DNA of 56,154 nt from an uncultured Clostridia bacterium (GCA_947626105.1 CANQQY010000009.1:1-56154); one strand, 5' to 3'. Shown: positions 33,611 to 41,692, counted from the first letter of the stretch. Program-made: numbers and translations. The notes: a model not told the origin generated them from the letters alone.

Positions 33611-34930
33611 ATGAAGAAGAAACTTTCGATTCTGCTTGCACTTTTCATGGCGCTCGGCGTGTGCGCGGGGTGCGGCTCCGCCGACCAAGGCGGCAAAGAC
33701 AAGGACACGGGCGAAACCAACAAAGAGGATGTAAAAGATCCCGAAGAGCAGGGAAAAGACCCCGAAGGCGGCGGAGAGGAAGAAGAGCCCGACAACAAAG
33801 AGGAACTTATGGAATATCATCGCTATGATCTGAAAACTTATCTGAAACCCCTTTGGACGGGCAGCGTCGTCTATAACGAGACCCTGTGGTTCGCGGGCGA
33901 CGACGACCTTACCGCGCCGCTCATGTATGCGCCCGACGAGATCATCTCCGTGATGTCTTACGACTTGAAAACGACCTATCGCGAGGGGACAGACTACACA
34001 TGGCAGAAGGGAGATAAGACCATTCGGCTCCCGCTCTCCACGACGACCATTCCCCATATGGATCAGATGGACTACTACCCCTCGGAGGCGGGATCGAATA
34101 CGCAAGCCTATAAATACGGCGGGAATATTTATTTCGCCGAAGGGTCGGACATCAGCAGCAGACAGGTCGTCGTCACCTATCGTCACAGTGACACGGGCGA
34201 TTGGCAGCTTCCCCGCGATGAAGCGGCAAAATTCCCCAAGACCATGGCAAAACTCGAAAACGGGGAGCCCCTGAACGTGCTCTTCTACGGAGACTCCATC
34301 ACCGTGGGCGCCAATTCGAGCGGATTTATCGGCTACGGCCCCAATGCGGAATCCTATCCCGAGATGGTGCGTTCTTATCTCAAAGCCCGTTACCCTTCCG
34401 CGCAGATCAACTATAAGAATACGGCGGTGGGCGGAACGGATTCCTACTGGGGCGCCTCGAAATCGGGCGGCGCGGCAGGCGGCATCGAAGCGGGCGAAGG
34501 GGATCATTTCGCCGTCCGCGTGCTCAACAATCATCCCGATCTTCTCTTCATCGCCTTCGGCATGAACGACGGCGGGTATACGGGAGAGGCATATAAGGAA
34601 AATATCCGTACGATGATCGATCGGGCGAGAGAGCAAAATCCCGACGTGGAGATCATGCTCGTCTCGGGAATGATCGCCAACCCCGATACGTACTTTTACA
34701 ACAAGGACTACGAGTCCTACCAGACGGCGCTCATTGAGCTTTCGGAGGAGTATGATAACATCGGCGTTGCGAACGTCCTCGACTGCGTGAGAAGCGTCTA
34801 TGCGATGGGCAAGCGTTTCTGCGATTGCACGGGTAATAATGTCAATCACCCGAACGACTTCATGGCGCGCGTCTATGCGCAGACGATCCTCTGTGCGCTC
34901 TTCGGCGACGATTACATCGACGCGATTTAA
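33611..34930 (+). CDS. SGNH/GDSL hydrolase lipoprotein, probable carbohydrate esterase
   Basis: 439-residue lipoprotein (VCAGC, Cys at about 21-22) with an acidic Lys/Asp/Glu/Gly linker to about residue 70. A beta-rich N-terminal domain (about 75-210) precedes the SGNH hydrolase domain: block I FYGDSITVGANSSG, block III FGMNDGG, and block V TGNNVNHPNDFMARVYAQ with the catalytic His. Related proteins deacetylate plant polysaccharides. At the end of the rhamnosidase operon it probably removes acetyl groups from the glycan outside the cell, before or during hydrolysis. AGGAGG lies 5 nt before the ATG at 33611; the frame is open further upstream, but that part overlaps the GH78 gene. Confidence 0.87.
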   Translation: MKKKLSILLALFMALGVCAGCGSADQGGKDKDTGETNKEDVKDPEEQGKDPEGGGEEEEPDNKEELMEYHRYDLKTYLKPLWTGSVVYNETLWFAGDDDLTAPLMYAPDEIISVMSYDLKTTYREGTDYTWQKGDKTIRLPLSTTTIPHMDQMDYYPSEAGSNTQAYKYGGNIYFAEGSDISSRQVVVTYRHSDTGDWQLPRDEAAKFPKTMAKLENGEPLNVLFYGDSITVGANSSGFIGYGPNAESYPEMVRSYLKARYPSAQINYKNTAVGGTDSYWGASKSGGAAGGIEAGEGDHFAVRVLNNHPDLLFIAFGMNDGGYTGEAYKENIRTMIDRAREQNPDVEIMLVSGMIANPDTYFYNKDYESYQTALIELSEEYDNIGVANVLDCVRSVYAMGKRFCDCTGNNVNHPNDFMARVYAQTILCALFGDDYIDAI

Positions 34931-34946
34931 GAAAAACACAAAAAAG

Positions 34947-34974
34947 CTCCCCCGACTGCCTTTCGTCGGGGGAG
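34947..34974 (+). terminator. Terminator of the rhamnosidase operon
   Basis: CTCCCCCGAC (34947-34956) pairs with GTCGGGGGAG (34965-34974), loop TGCCTTTC, with an A-tract before and TAATTTTAT after, 16 nt past the esterase stop codon. Confidence 0.82.
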
Positions 34975-34990
34975 TAATTTTATGGACATT

Positions 34991-35017
34991 CTTGTCGCCT
35001 CTTATAGGGGCAGCGAG
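34991..35017. repeat. Minimal multi-hairpin element (fused ends)
   Basis: CTTGTCGCCTCTTATAGGGG followed by CAGCGAG: the left end of the element runs straight into its right end, as expected if the interior was lost by recombination between the palindromic ends. Confidence 0.65.
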
Positions 35018-35076
35018 AGGGACTGCCGCGTCATCCTGTACAAAAGTGAAGGATCCCGAAGAACGGAGTCCGAACC

Positions 35077-35185
35077 CTTGTCGCCCCTTCTAGGGGAGAT
35101 GTCACGAGCTTGCGAGTGACAGAGGGGTTTCCGAAACCCCTTTCCCTCACTACGTTCGGGGATTTCCCCTAAGAGGGGCAGCGAG
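35077..35185. repeat. MITE-like multi-hairpin element, copy 5
   Basis: 109 bp, same structure as copy 1: left end CTTGTCGCCCCTTCTAGGGG, interior GTCAC..GTGAC and GGGGTTTCCGAAACCCC hairpins, right end CCCCTAAGAGGGGCAGCGAG. A further right-half fragment follows directly (35186-35233). Confidence 0.8.
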
Positions 35186-35311
35186 AACCCTATCCCCCGC
35201 TACGCGGGGACTTCCCCTGAAAGGGGAAGCAAGAGGATCTCGCAACAGAGCCCGAAACAAAATATAACATCAATCATATAACAACCGTTATTATTGATTG
35301 ATTCGCCCTTA

Positions 35312-36475
35312 TCAGAGGCTTTCCTGCAAGATCTTCACGATTTCCGCGTGGGTGAGGACTTTATATCCCCCGTCCATGACGCGGGTCGCTTCGGCGATCC
35401 CTTCGATCATATCGGGCGTAACGCCGAGCTCGGAAATGTTCATCGCGACGCCGAGCTCTTTCATCCAGCTTTCGAGGGCGGCAAGCCCTTTCAGTGCGAT
35501 CTCCTCGTCGGAGCCCTTCTCCTCAACCTTCCAGACTTCCACGGCGAACCTTCTGAATTTTTTGACGCCGTAGGGAAGGATATGGCGGTAATAGGGGAGC
35601 GACACGGCGGAAAGGGTCATGCCGTGCGTCTCGTCGGTGTACGCGCCGACCGCCTGCCCCAGCATGTGGACTTCCCAATCCGTCTCCTTGCCCATGTCGA
35701 GCAAGGTATTGAGCGCCCACGTCGCCGCCCACATGAGGTTGCTTCTCGCCTCGTAGTCGCAGGGATCTGCGATCGCCTTGCGGGAAGATACGATAATCGA
35801 GCGCATCAGAGCTTCGCAAAGGTAATCCGTCACGTTGTCATCTTCGCCCGAAAAGTACTGTTCGCAGATATGGTTGAACGCGTCGTATATCCCCGCGACC
35901 ATCTGCCGTTTGGGGACGGTGTAGGTGAACGTGGGGTCGAGAATGGTAAATTTCGGCATGACGTCGCTTCCGAACACGTGCCCGATCTTGCGCTTTTCCT
36001 TGCGGTTCGTGATGACGGAGCCCCCGTTCATCTCGCTCCCCGTGCCCACCATCGTGAGGACGCACGCGACGGGAATAACTTTGCAGGAGGGATCCTCAAA
36101 GTCGACATAATATTTCTGCCAGAAATCCCCCTCGCAATATGCGGAGACGGAAACGGCTTTTGCGTAATCGCACACAGACCCGCCGCCGACGGCAAGAAGC
36201 AGATCTACGGCGTGTTCTCTTGCGATCGCCGCGCCTTCTGAAACTTTCTCCGTCGTGGGATTGGGCATGACGCCGCCGTCCTCGACGATCTCCTTGCCGC
36301 AAGCGTGAAGCGCGGCCACGACGGCGTCGTATATGCCGTTTTTCTTGATCGACCCGCCTCCGTAGATGAGCTGGACGGTCTTGCCGTAGTTTTTGAGTTC
36401 CTCTTTGAGATTTTCAAGCGCGCCTTTGCCGAAGTACAGCTTCGTCGGATTGTGATATTCGAAATTTCCTAACAT
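35312..36475 (-). CDS. Iron-containing alcohol dehydrogenase
   Basis: 387-residue group III (iron-dependent) alcohol dehydrogenase of the butanol dehydrogenase/YqhD type, reducing aldehydes with NAD(P)H. Family features are the N-terminal FEYHNPTKLYFGKGALENL, nucleotide-binding QLIYGGGSIKKNGIYD, LLLAVGGGSVCDYAKAVSVS, GTGSEMNGGSVITN, and metal-ligand segments DAFNHICEQYF and DETHGMTLSAV. The ATG at 36475 is preceded by GGAGG at 6 nt; an ATG four codons upstream has no site. It is a single gene with its own promoter. Rhamnose breakdown yields lactaldehyde, which such an enzyme might reduce, but the gene is on the opposite strand in its own unit, so this link is only a possibility. Confidence 0.92.
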   Translation of the reverse strand: MLGNFEYHNPTKLYFGKGALENLKEELKNYGKTVQLIYGGGSIKKNGIYDAVVAALHACGKEIVEDGGVMPNPTTEKVSEGAAIAREHAVDLLLAVGGGSVCDYAKAVSVSAYCEGDFWQKYYVDFEDPSCKVIPVACVLTMVGTGSEMNGGSVITNRKEKRKIGHVFGSDVMPKFTILDPTFTYTVPKRQMVAGIYDAFNHICEQYFSGEDDNVTDYLCEALMRSIIVSSRKAIADPCDYEARSNLMWAATWALNTLLDMGKETDWEVHMLGQAVGAYTDETHGMTLSAVSLPYYRHILPYGVKKFRRFAVEVWKVEEKGSDEEIALKGLAALESWMKELGVAMNISELGVTPDMIEGIAEATRVMDGGYKVLTHAEIVKILQESL

Positions 36476-36502
36476 AGAAACCTCCATTACGGTTTTTCCA
36501 TT

Positions 36503-36517
36503 ATTTTACCGTAAAAT
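36503..36517. promoter_or_regulatory. Perfect palindrome over the adh -10 box, candidate operator
   Basis: ATTTTAC-C-GTAAAAT is a perfect 7-bp inverted repeat covering the -10 element of the dehydrogenase promoter. A related half-site ATTACGG (36486-36492) lies further downstream. It does not match the Rex consensus that I know. Confidence 0.55.
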
Positions 36518-36531
36518 CGCCGCCGCGTCAA
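36503..36531 (-). promoter_or_regulatory. Promoter of the alcohol dehydrogenase gene
   Basis: On the minus strand TTGACG (36526-36531) and TAAAAT (36503-36508) are 17 nt apart, 28 nt from the start codon. Confidence 0.75.
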
Positions 36532-36609
36532 TATCCGTGCGAAAAATTTCCCCCGCGTTACGCCGTGATCCCGAGAGGACTCCGCAGGGAAGAATCGTAT
36601 GCAGAAGGC

Positions 36610-36638
36610 TTGACGTACGGCATAAAATATGGTACAAT
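36610..36638 (+). promoter_or_regulatory. Promoter of the LemA operon
   Basis: TTGACG (36610-36615) and TACAAT (36633-36638) are 17 nt apart, 42 nt upstream of the ATG at 36680. The in-frame ATG at 36629 lies inside this promoter and cannot be the start. Confidence 0.8.
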
Positions 36639-36679
36639 TTTGTCGAAAAAGCGCGAATGCGCACGGAGAAGGGGTGCAA

Positions 36680-38452
36680 ATGGACGATTTGTTGCTCGAA
36701 CCGCTCGAAGCGTACAAAAGCCGTTACCGCGATGCGTTCAGGCAGAATGCGGAGGCGTATTTCGACGGGCTCCTGAAAAAATCGGGGGTGCCGGAAGCCG
36801 AAAATAAAAAGAAAGTCTCCGCCTATGCCGCAAAGACGCATAAGATCGCTTCGCTCACGGGAAAGCTCAAAAAATACAGGACGCTGCGCGGGCTTCTCAT
36901 CTTTCTCTCCGTCGTGGGAGTTGTGCTCTTCATCGCGGGGATCGTCTGTCTCGTACAGGAGTCGCTTGTCGCGGGGATCGCAATGACGGCCGTCGGCGCG
37001 GTGACGCCCGCCGTCTGTATCCCGATCATTATGGCGAAGATCCGCCCCGTGCTCAAAGAGACGGAAGCCGAGCGCGACAAGACCCAAAAGGAGGCGGACG
37101 CCCTTTTGAAAGAGGCGTGGGCGCAGATGGAGCCGCTCAACGCGCTCTATGACGACGATATCACGCGGAAGCTCATCGAACAGACGATCCCGCTCCTCAA
37201 AATCGACGAAAATTTCAATATGCGCCGCTATGACTATCTAAGCGGCAAATACGGATTTTCCGAACCGCTCGACCCCGCACGGTCGACGGTCGGCATTCTG
37301 ACGGGGGAGATCCTAGGCAATCCCTTCGTCGTAGACCGCGAGCTCGTCCATACGATGGGGAGCGAGACGTATACGGGAACCCTTCCCATTTCTTGGACGA
37401 CGACGCATACCGATTCGGAGGGACATGTCCACATCGAGCACCATTCGCAGCTCTTGGTTGCGACGATCGTCCGCCCCAAACCTTACTACGGCGAACAGAC
37501 CCGCCTCATCTACGGAAACGAGGCTGCGCCCGACCTGCATTTTTCTCGCAAGCCCTCGCACGCGGAGCGTTTGAGCGAGGACGCCCGCGAGAAAAAGGTG
37601 AAATCGGGGGCGAAAAAACTGCGCCGCAAGCAGCAAAAAGCGGTGACGAAGGGGGGAAGTTTTACCGAGCTCGGCAACAGCGAATTCGACGTGCTCTTCG
37701 GTGCGACGGACAGGGACAACGAGGTGCAGTTCCGCCTTCTCTTCACGCCCCTCGCGCAGAAAAATCTCGTTTCGCTCATGACGGACGGCGCCGACGGCTA
37801 CGGGGACGATTTCGGCATGAGAAAGGACGGCCCCTTGAACATGGTATCCTCGGAGCACTCCGCGGCATGGGACATGGATACGGGATACAGGCGGTATCTA
37901 TCATACAGCGTCGAGCTTGCGCGCAAGAATTTTGTGGCGTTCAACTGCGGATATTTCCGTTCCCTCTACTTCGACCTCGCGCCGCTCCTTTCCATCCCTC
38001 TGTATCAGCAGCACAAGCCGCAGGAATATATCTATCGGGAAAATTATCCGCGCAATCTCACTTCCTATGAGACGGAATACGCCGTCAATCTCTTGGGGGA
38101 GAGGGCGTTCGCTTCGCCCGCCGCGGCGACAAGAAGCATCTTAAAGACGGAATTTCTCCGCGGGGAAGGGGGGAGCGACAAAGTCCGCGTGACCGCCTAT
38201 TCCTACTCGGCGCACGAGCGCGTGGAGCTCGTCCCGAAGTTCGGCGGGGACGGCAATATGCATATGGTTCCCGTCCCGTGGACAGAATATATCCCGATCG
38301 TAAACTCCTCGTTTGTCTCTCTGACCGAACTCCGCCTTACCGAGCGGGAATTCGAGAGGCAGATGGGCACGGGTCCGCTCAAAGAACGGCTCGCGGGCGC
38401 GCTGGATTTCAGTTACGGACACGGGATCCTCTGCCGCAAAGACGGGGAGTAG
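36680..38452 (+). CDS. LemA-associated membrane protein of unknown function
   Basis: 590-residue protein that I cannot place in a named family with confidence. It has a charged helical N terminus (YKSRYRDAFRQN), two adjacent membrane helices (about 71-93 and 97-120), a coiled-coil-like stretch (KETEAERDKTQKEADALLKEA), then a large soluble domain with MRRYDYLSGKYGF, GEILGNPFVVDRELVHTMGSETYTGTLP in short blocks, and a basic KKVKSGAKKLRRKQQKAV loop. Proteins of this look occur beside LemA genes in Firmicutes and Mollicutes. AAGGGG lies 6 nt before the ATG, and the promoter position fixes this start. The LemA gene follows after 48 nt, so the two probably form one membrane complex; what it does is unknown. 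Confidence 0.78.
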   Translation: MDDLLLEPLEAYKSRYRDAFRQNAEAYFDGLLKKSGVPEAENKKKVSAYAAKTHKIASLTGKLKKYRTLRGLLIFLSVVGVVLFIAGIVCLVQESLVAGIAMTAVGAVTPAVCIPIIMAKIRPVLKETEAERDKTQKEADALLKEAWAQMEPLNALYDDDITRKLIEQTIPLLKIDENFNMRRYDYLSGKYGFSEPLDPARSTVGILTGEILGNPFVVDRELVHTMGSETYTGTLPISWTTTHTDSEGHVHIEHHSQLLVATIVRPKPYYGEQTRLIYGNEAAPDLHFSRKPSHAERLSEDAREKKVKSGAKKLRRKQQKAVTKGGSFTELGNSEFDVLFGATDRDNEVQFRLLFTPLAQKNLVSLMTDGADGYGDDFGMRKDGPLNMVSSEHSAAWDMDTGYRRYLSYSVELARKNFVAFNCGYFRSLYFDLAPLLSIPLYQQHKPQEYIYRENYPRNLTSYETEYAVNLLGERAFASPAAATRSILKTEFLRGEGGSDKVRVTAYSYSAHERVELVPKFGGDGNMHMVPVPWTEYIPIVNSSFVSLTELRLTEREFERQMGTGPLKERLAGALDFSYGHGILCRKDGE

Positions 38453-38500
38453 ATCGCGGCGGGACTTTCAAAAAGAAAAAAATAAAAAGGAGATAAAACA

Positions 38501-39172
38501 ATGGCAAACGAACTCGACGAAATGAGCGGCCCTACGCTCGAAGAGGGGCGGGACGTCAACGTCATCGCCAAGAAGATCGACGTCAAAATCGGAAAGGGCT
38601 CCGTCTTTTTCGACATCATCTGGTGGTTCCTTCCGCCCATCATCGGCGGCATCATCTGGACGGTCATGAAGATGAAGGCGCGGAGCTATTTCCGCCAGCT
38701 CGAACAGAAGATCCAGCATGACGCCTCGCAGATCGACAACTATCTGGAACAGCGCGTGCAGATCCTGCAAAACTGCGCCCGTCTACTCGACAAGGCGATC
38801 GACCTTGACAAGGATACCTTCAAAACGGTCGCCGCATACCGCAGCGGCAGGGGCGCGGACGGCGACGCGGCGCGCAATGAATTTGCCGAAAAGATCGGCG
38901 AGATCGGAAGGTCCGTCAATATCGCCTTCGAGAACTATCCCAACCTCAAAGCGCATCAGGAGCTTGCGGACGCGATGCAGCAGAATTCCTATCTCCAACG
39001 CGAGATCACGGCGGCGCGCGAAGTGTATAACGACACCGTGAACGCCTGGAACAGAGACATCTTCGCATGGCCGACGAAGCAGATCGTCGCCGCCAAGGCG
39101 GGCTATACGACGCGGATCCCCTTCATCGCGGACAGAGAGACCAAGGAAGCCGCGCGCGGAGTATTTTTCTGA
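38501..39172 (+). CDS. LemA family protein
   Basis: 223-residue LemA-family protein: an acidic N-terminal extension (about 1-33), one membrane helix (about 36-56, VFFDIIWWFLPPIIGGIIW), then the LemA helical bundle with FRQLEQKIQHDASQIDNYLE, NIAFENYPNLKAHQELADAM and the signature REITAAREVYNDTVNAWNRD. The topology suggests a membrane-anchored bundle. LemA function is not settled in bacteria. AAAAAGGAG lies 8 nt before the ATG. The next gene begins within its stop codon (TGATG). The N-terminal extension before the helix is longer than in most LemA proteins. Confidence 0.92.
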   Translation: MANELDEMSGPTLEEGRDVNVIAKKIDVKIGKGSVFFDIIWWFLPPIIGGIIWTVMKMKARSYFRQLEQKIQHDASQIDNYLEQRVQILQNCARLLDKAIDLDKDTFKTVAAYRSGRGADGDAARNEFAEKIGEIGRSVNIAFENYPNLKAHQELADAMQQNSYLQREITAAREVYNDTVNAWNRDIFAWPTKQIVAAKAGYTTRIPFIADRETKEAARGVFF

Positions 39173-39878
39173 TGGCGAAGAGGGCGGTTTTTTTCGACCT
39201 CGACGGCACCCTCCTGCCGATGGATCAGGACGTCTTTACGAAGCGCTATTTTTCCCTGCTCGCAAAGAAACTCGCTCCCCGCGGGTACGAGGCGGAGCCC
39301 CTCATCGACGGAATTTGGAAGGGTACCGCCGCAATGGTGAAAAATGACGGCTCGCGGAGCAACGAGGAGGCCTTCTGGACGACGTTCCGCGCCATCTTCG
39401 GCGGGCGGGTCGACGGGGACTATCCCGTGTTCGAGGAGTTCTACGCGAGGATTTCAACGCCGTAAAGGCTTCCTGCGGGTTCGCGGCGGAGGCGGCGGAG
39501 ACGGTCGGGCGGCTGAAAGAGAGGGGAAAGACCCTCGTCTTGGCGTCCAACCCGATCTTTCCGCGCATCGCGCAGGAGAATCGCATGCGCTGGGCGGGGC
39601 TCGATCCCGCGGATTTTGAGTATCTCACCTCGTACGAAAATTCCCGCTATTGCAAGCCCAACCCCGCGTACTATACGGAGATCTGCGAAAAGCTCCGCCT
39701 GTCCCCGTCCGACTGTATCATGGTCGGAAACGACGCGAGAGAGGACCTCGCTGCGCGAAAGGCGGGGCTCGACGTCTTTTTGCTGACACCCTGCCTCATC
39801 AACCGTGAAAACGCGGATATTTCCCTCGTCCCGCACGGGGATTTTAACGCGCTCTCCGCCTATCTGGAAAACATATAA
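39172..39878 (+). pseudogene. HAD-superfamily hydrolase gene with a -1 frameshift
   Basis: The ATG at 39172 overlaps the LemA stop. Frame 1 encodes motif I FFDLDGTLLPMD and the cap region, to a stop at 39465. The other frame (stop at 39878) continues from about 39450 with DFNAVKASCGFAAEAAE, motif II LASNPIFP, motif III Lys in YCKPNPAYY, and motif IV VGNDAREDLAARKAG. One missing base near 39448-39449 (TACGCGAGGAT) would join them as FYA-(K/E)-DFNAVKASCG, giving about 235 residues, a normal length for a phosphatase of this type. All four catalytic motifs are intact, so this is either a recent null allele, programmed slippage or an assembly error. There is no homopolymer at the site. Confidence 0.85.
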
Positions 39879-39927
39879 ATTTCATTGGGTTTTCAGACAC
39901 GGTATGCTCGTTTCCCTTGAAAGTATG

Positions 39928-39956
39928 AAAAATCCCCGCCTTCCGCGAGGATTTTT
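39928..39956 (+). terminator. Terminator of the LemA operon
   Basis: AAAAATCC (39928-39935) pairs with GGATTTTT (39949-39956), continued by CGC/GCG around a TTCC-type loop with one mismatch. A run of seven T ends the structure. It starts 50 nt past the HAD stop. Confidence 0.88.
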
Positions 39957-39964
39957 TTGCTTAA

Positions 39965-40018
39965 CCTGCCCCCTTTGAAGGGGGCGGGTGGCGCGCGAAA
40001 CGCGTCAGGTGGGGGTTG
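39965..40018. repeat. GC-rich intergenic repeat, second family, copy 2
   Basis: CCTGCCCCCTTTGAAGGGGG, then GGCGCGCGAAACGCG and GTCAGGTGGGGGTTG. It differs from the copy at 3119 by only a few bases and likewise abuts a multi-hairpin element. Confidence 0.78.
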
Positions 40019-40019
40019 C

Positions 40020-40125
40020 CTTGTCGTCCCTCTTAGGGGAGATGTCGAGCGTTAGCGAGACAGAGGGGTTTCGAAAACCCCTTTGGCTCACTTCGTTCGC
40101 CACTTCCCCTAAAAGGGGCAGCGAG
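40020..40125. repeat. MITE-like multi-hairpin element, copy 6
   Basis: Left end CTTGTCGTCCCTCTTAGGGG, right end CCCCTAAAAGGGGCAGCGAG. The penultimate hairpin is the GGCTCACTTCGTTCGCCACT type, as also seen at about 3199-3218 and 48134-48157, so at least two interior hairpin alleles circulate. Confidence 0.78.
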
Positions 40126-40177
40126 GTAGGCATCCGCGTCATCGAAAGGGGCAGCGAGGTAGGCATCCGCGTCATCC
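40112..40177. repeat. 33-bp tandem duplication
   Basis: AAAGGGGCAGCGAGGTAGGC and the following 12 bases (CATCCGCGTCAT) occur twice, offset by exactly 33 bp (40112-40144 and 40145-40177). The duplication spans the junction of a multi-hairpin element and a GTCATCC-type element. Confidence 0.8.
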
Positions 40178-40260
40178 TAAGCGTAGCGAAAGATCCCGAA
40201 GATCCAGTCCGAACTTTCATCCTCGGGATTCTTCGGTCGCGGAGCTCCCTCGGAATGACG
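40170..40260. repeat. GTCATCC-type intergenic repeat, copy 2
   Basis: About 91 bp bounded by CGTCAT and ATGACG, with GATCCCGAAGATCCAGTCCG and CTCGGGATTCTTCGGTCGCG inside. The ends and centre are imperfect inverted repeats. A near-identical copy is at 47789-47881. Confidence 0.8.
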
Positions 40261-40289
40261 CACAGGCAGGGACGAGTGCAACGCCCCCT

Positions 40290-40931
40290 TCACCACACGA
40301 ATTTTGCACGGGCGCTCTCGCCGTTGTCGATGAGGAGATCCTGCGCCGTCATCGACTTGTTGACGGCGGCGACGAAGTAGACCCACTCCGCGATCTCCTC
40401 GGGGGAAGCCCACTTCTTTAAGGGGGTTTCGTCCATGATCTGCGCCCAAAGCGTCCGATCTTCCATGACATGGCGGTTGAGTTCCGTCGTCACGCCCCCG
40501 GGGGAGACGCTGTTCGCCGTTCCGCCCCATTCCGCCGCCCTAAGGGCGACGTTTTTCATATACGAGACCAATCCGCCCTTGCTCGCGGCATAAGCGGGAA
40601 ATTCCGACCCCGTCGACGCGCTCGCCGAGGCGATGAACACGACGCTCTTCGGGCGGTATTTGAGGTAAAATTCGGTCACGCGGATGCTGCCTTTCAGGTT
40701 GACGTCGATATCCCGCCCGCTGTCCTGTACGCCCGCGTTGTTGATGAGGATCTCCGCCTCCGTTTCGGGAAGTGCGCCGCTCAAAATATCCGCGGTGCAG
40801 TGCGTATACGCGGGGTGCGAAAGAGAGGGGGGAAGAACGTCGATCCCCGTAACAAGGCACCCCATGTCGAGAAACTTTCGGGCGATCGCCTTGCCGATGC
40901 CCTTACTCGTCCCCGTGATCACAACTTTCAT
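40290..40931 (-). CDS. Short-chain dehydrogenase/reductase
   Basis: 213-residue classical-type SDR. The Rossmann motif is TGTSKGIGKAIA at residues 7-18, NNAG at about 67, the catalytic Ser lies in FIASASAS, and Tyr/Lys in YAASKGG. The C terminus (TPLKKWASPEEIAEWVYFVA) is typical of this fold. The protein is somewhat shorter than the usual 245-255 residues because the segment between the Rossmann motif and NNAG is compact. The start at 40931 has AAGGAG 8 nt upstream; the first 29 nt overlap the 3' end of the transporter gene in another frame. It therefore falls under the preQ1 riboswitch transcript, an unusual partner for a queuosine-precursor transporter. The substrate is unknown. Confidence 0.85.
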   Translation of the reverse strand: MKVVITGTSKGIGKAIARKFLDMGCLVTGIDVLPPSLSHPAYTHCTADILSGALPETEAEILINNAGVQDSGRDIDVNLKGSIRVTEFYLKYRPKSVVFIASASASTGSEFPAYAASKGGLVSYMKNVALRAAEWGGTANSVSPGGVTTELNRHVMEDRTLWAQIMDETPLKKWASPEEIAEWVYFVAAVNKSMTAQDLLIDNGESARAKFVW

Positions 40932-41679
40932 TCTGACTCTCCTTTTTTGCAGCATATGCGAGATATTCTTTCCCGACGCCGCGCTCCCGCCAGCGCTTTA
41001 AGATCCTGAATCCGAGCGGGGAAAAGACCGCCTCGACGAGGAGCTCCGCAACCATGCCCGTCGCCGCGCAGGTAATACATTGAAGAGCCGTCCAGCCGAA
41101 GAAGAAATGGCTCACGAGGAAGGCAAAAATGAGGTTATCCGCAAATTGCCCGATCGCAGTCGAGAGATAGGTGCGGCAGGCGAACGCCCAAAAACCGTCG
41201 GGGTTCTTTTTGAACGCCTTCCCGATCCCCCAATTCGAGAAATTATTGATGATCGCCGAGGAGATAAAGGCGACCGTGCTCCCGAGCAGCACATACCATG
41301 TCCCGCCGAACGTCGAATCGAGCGCCTCATTGATGACGGGCTGCTCACCGAAGTCGAAAAACGCCCCCCATGTGCCCGGAATGAGGCTCGCAAGGTACAA
41401 AATGAGGCAGGCGAGAAGATTACACCCGATCGCCGCGACCGAGACGATCGTTGCCGCCCGCGGGCCGAAATGTTTCGTCATGACGTCCATACATAAAAAA
41501 GCCACCCACGACACCACGATCCCGCAGTCGAGGGCAAGCCAATCGACGTTGAGATCGAGACTCTTGTTCGCGAGCAGGTTCATTGCAAAGACGCTTAAAA
41601 GAAAGAGGGCGAAGGTAAGGGGGGGAACAGAAGAGAGAAGCAGGCGCGCTTCGGAAAAAAATGCCTTGAATTGCTTCAT
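40903..41679 (-). CDS. VUT/YhhQ-type queuosine precursor transporter
   Basis: 258-residue multispanning membrane protein of the VUT (DUF165/YhhQ) family, which takes up queuosine precursors such as preQ0/preQ1. About six helices are visible, including FALFLLSVFAMNLLANKSL, LALDCGIVVSWVAFLCMDVM, AATIVSVAAIGCNLLACLIL and TAIGQFADNLIFAFLVSHFF. The segment DVMTKHFGPRAATIVS and the FxSWG-like NNFSNWGIG fit the family. The start at 41679 gives a family-like N terminus (MKQFKAFF). Its GGAGG site 10 nt upstream overlaps the pseudoknot of a preQ1-I riboswitch, which both confirms the substrate class and shows the regulation. Some upstream residues in the same open frame run through the riboswitch and promoter and are not coding. 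Confidence 0.9.
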   Translation of the reverse strand: MKQFKAFFSEARLLLSSVPPLTFALFLLSVFAMNLLANKSLDLNVDWLALDCGIVVSWVAFLCMDVMTKHFGPRAATIVSVAAIGCNLLACLILYLASLIPGTWGAFFDFGEQPVINEALDSTFGGTWYVLLGSTVAFISSAIINNFSNWGIGKAFKKNPDGFWAFACRTYLSTAIGQFADNLIFAFLVSHFFFGWTALQCITCAATGMVAELLVEAVFSPLGFRILKRWRERGVGKEYLAYAAKKESQNESCDHGDE

Positions 41680-41692
41680 AAGAAAGAAGCCT

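Larger units (their letters stand above)
34931..35311. other. Non-coding repeat block between convergent genes
   Basis: Apart from the terminator at 34947-34974 this holds only repeats: a minimal element made of two fused terminal repeats (34991-35017), half of a GTCATCC-type repeat (35029-35075), a full multi-hairpin element (35077-35185) and a truncated one (35186-35233). The last 80 bp before the dehydrogenase stop are AT-rich and unexplained, with ATAACAACCGTTAT as a small palindrome (about 35278-35291). Confidence 0.75.
39879..40289. other. Non-coding repeat block
   Basis: After the terminator at 39928-39956 this stretch is filled by repeats: a GC-rich second-family copy (39965-40018), a multi-hairpin element (40020-40125), a 33-bp tandem duplication (40112-40177) and a GTCATCC-type element (40170-40260). 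I see no gene. Confidence 0.78.

Noticed and set aside
35312-36475. Calling the iron alcohol dehydrogenase a lactaldehyde reductase (fucO)
   Set aside because: It resembles the butanol dehydrogenase/YqhD group more than FucO and is transcribed separately from the rhamnose genes; the metabolic link is only possible.
39172-39878. Two separate genes instead of one frameshifted HAD gene
   Set aside because: The second part has no start signal and supplies motifs II-IV missing from the first; together they make one normal protein.
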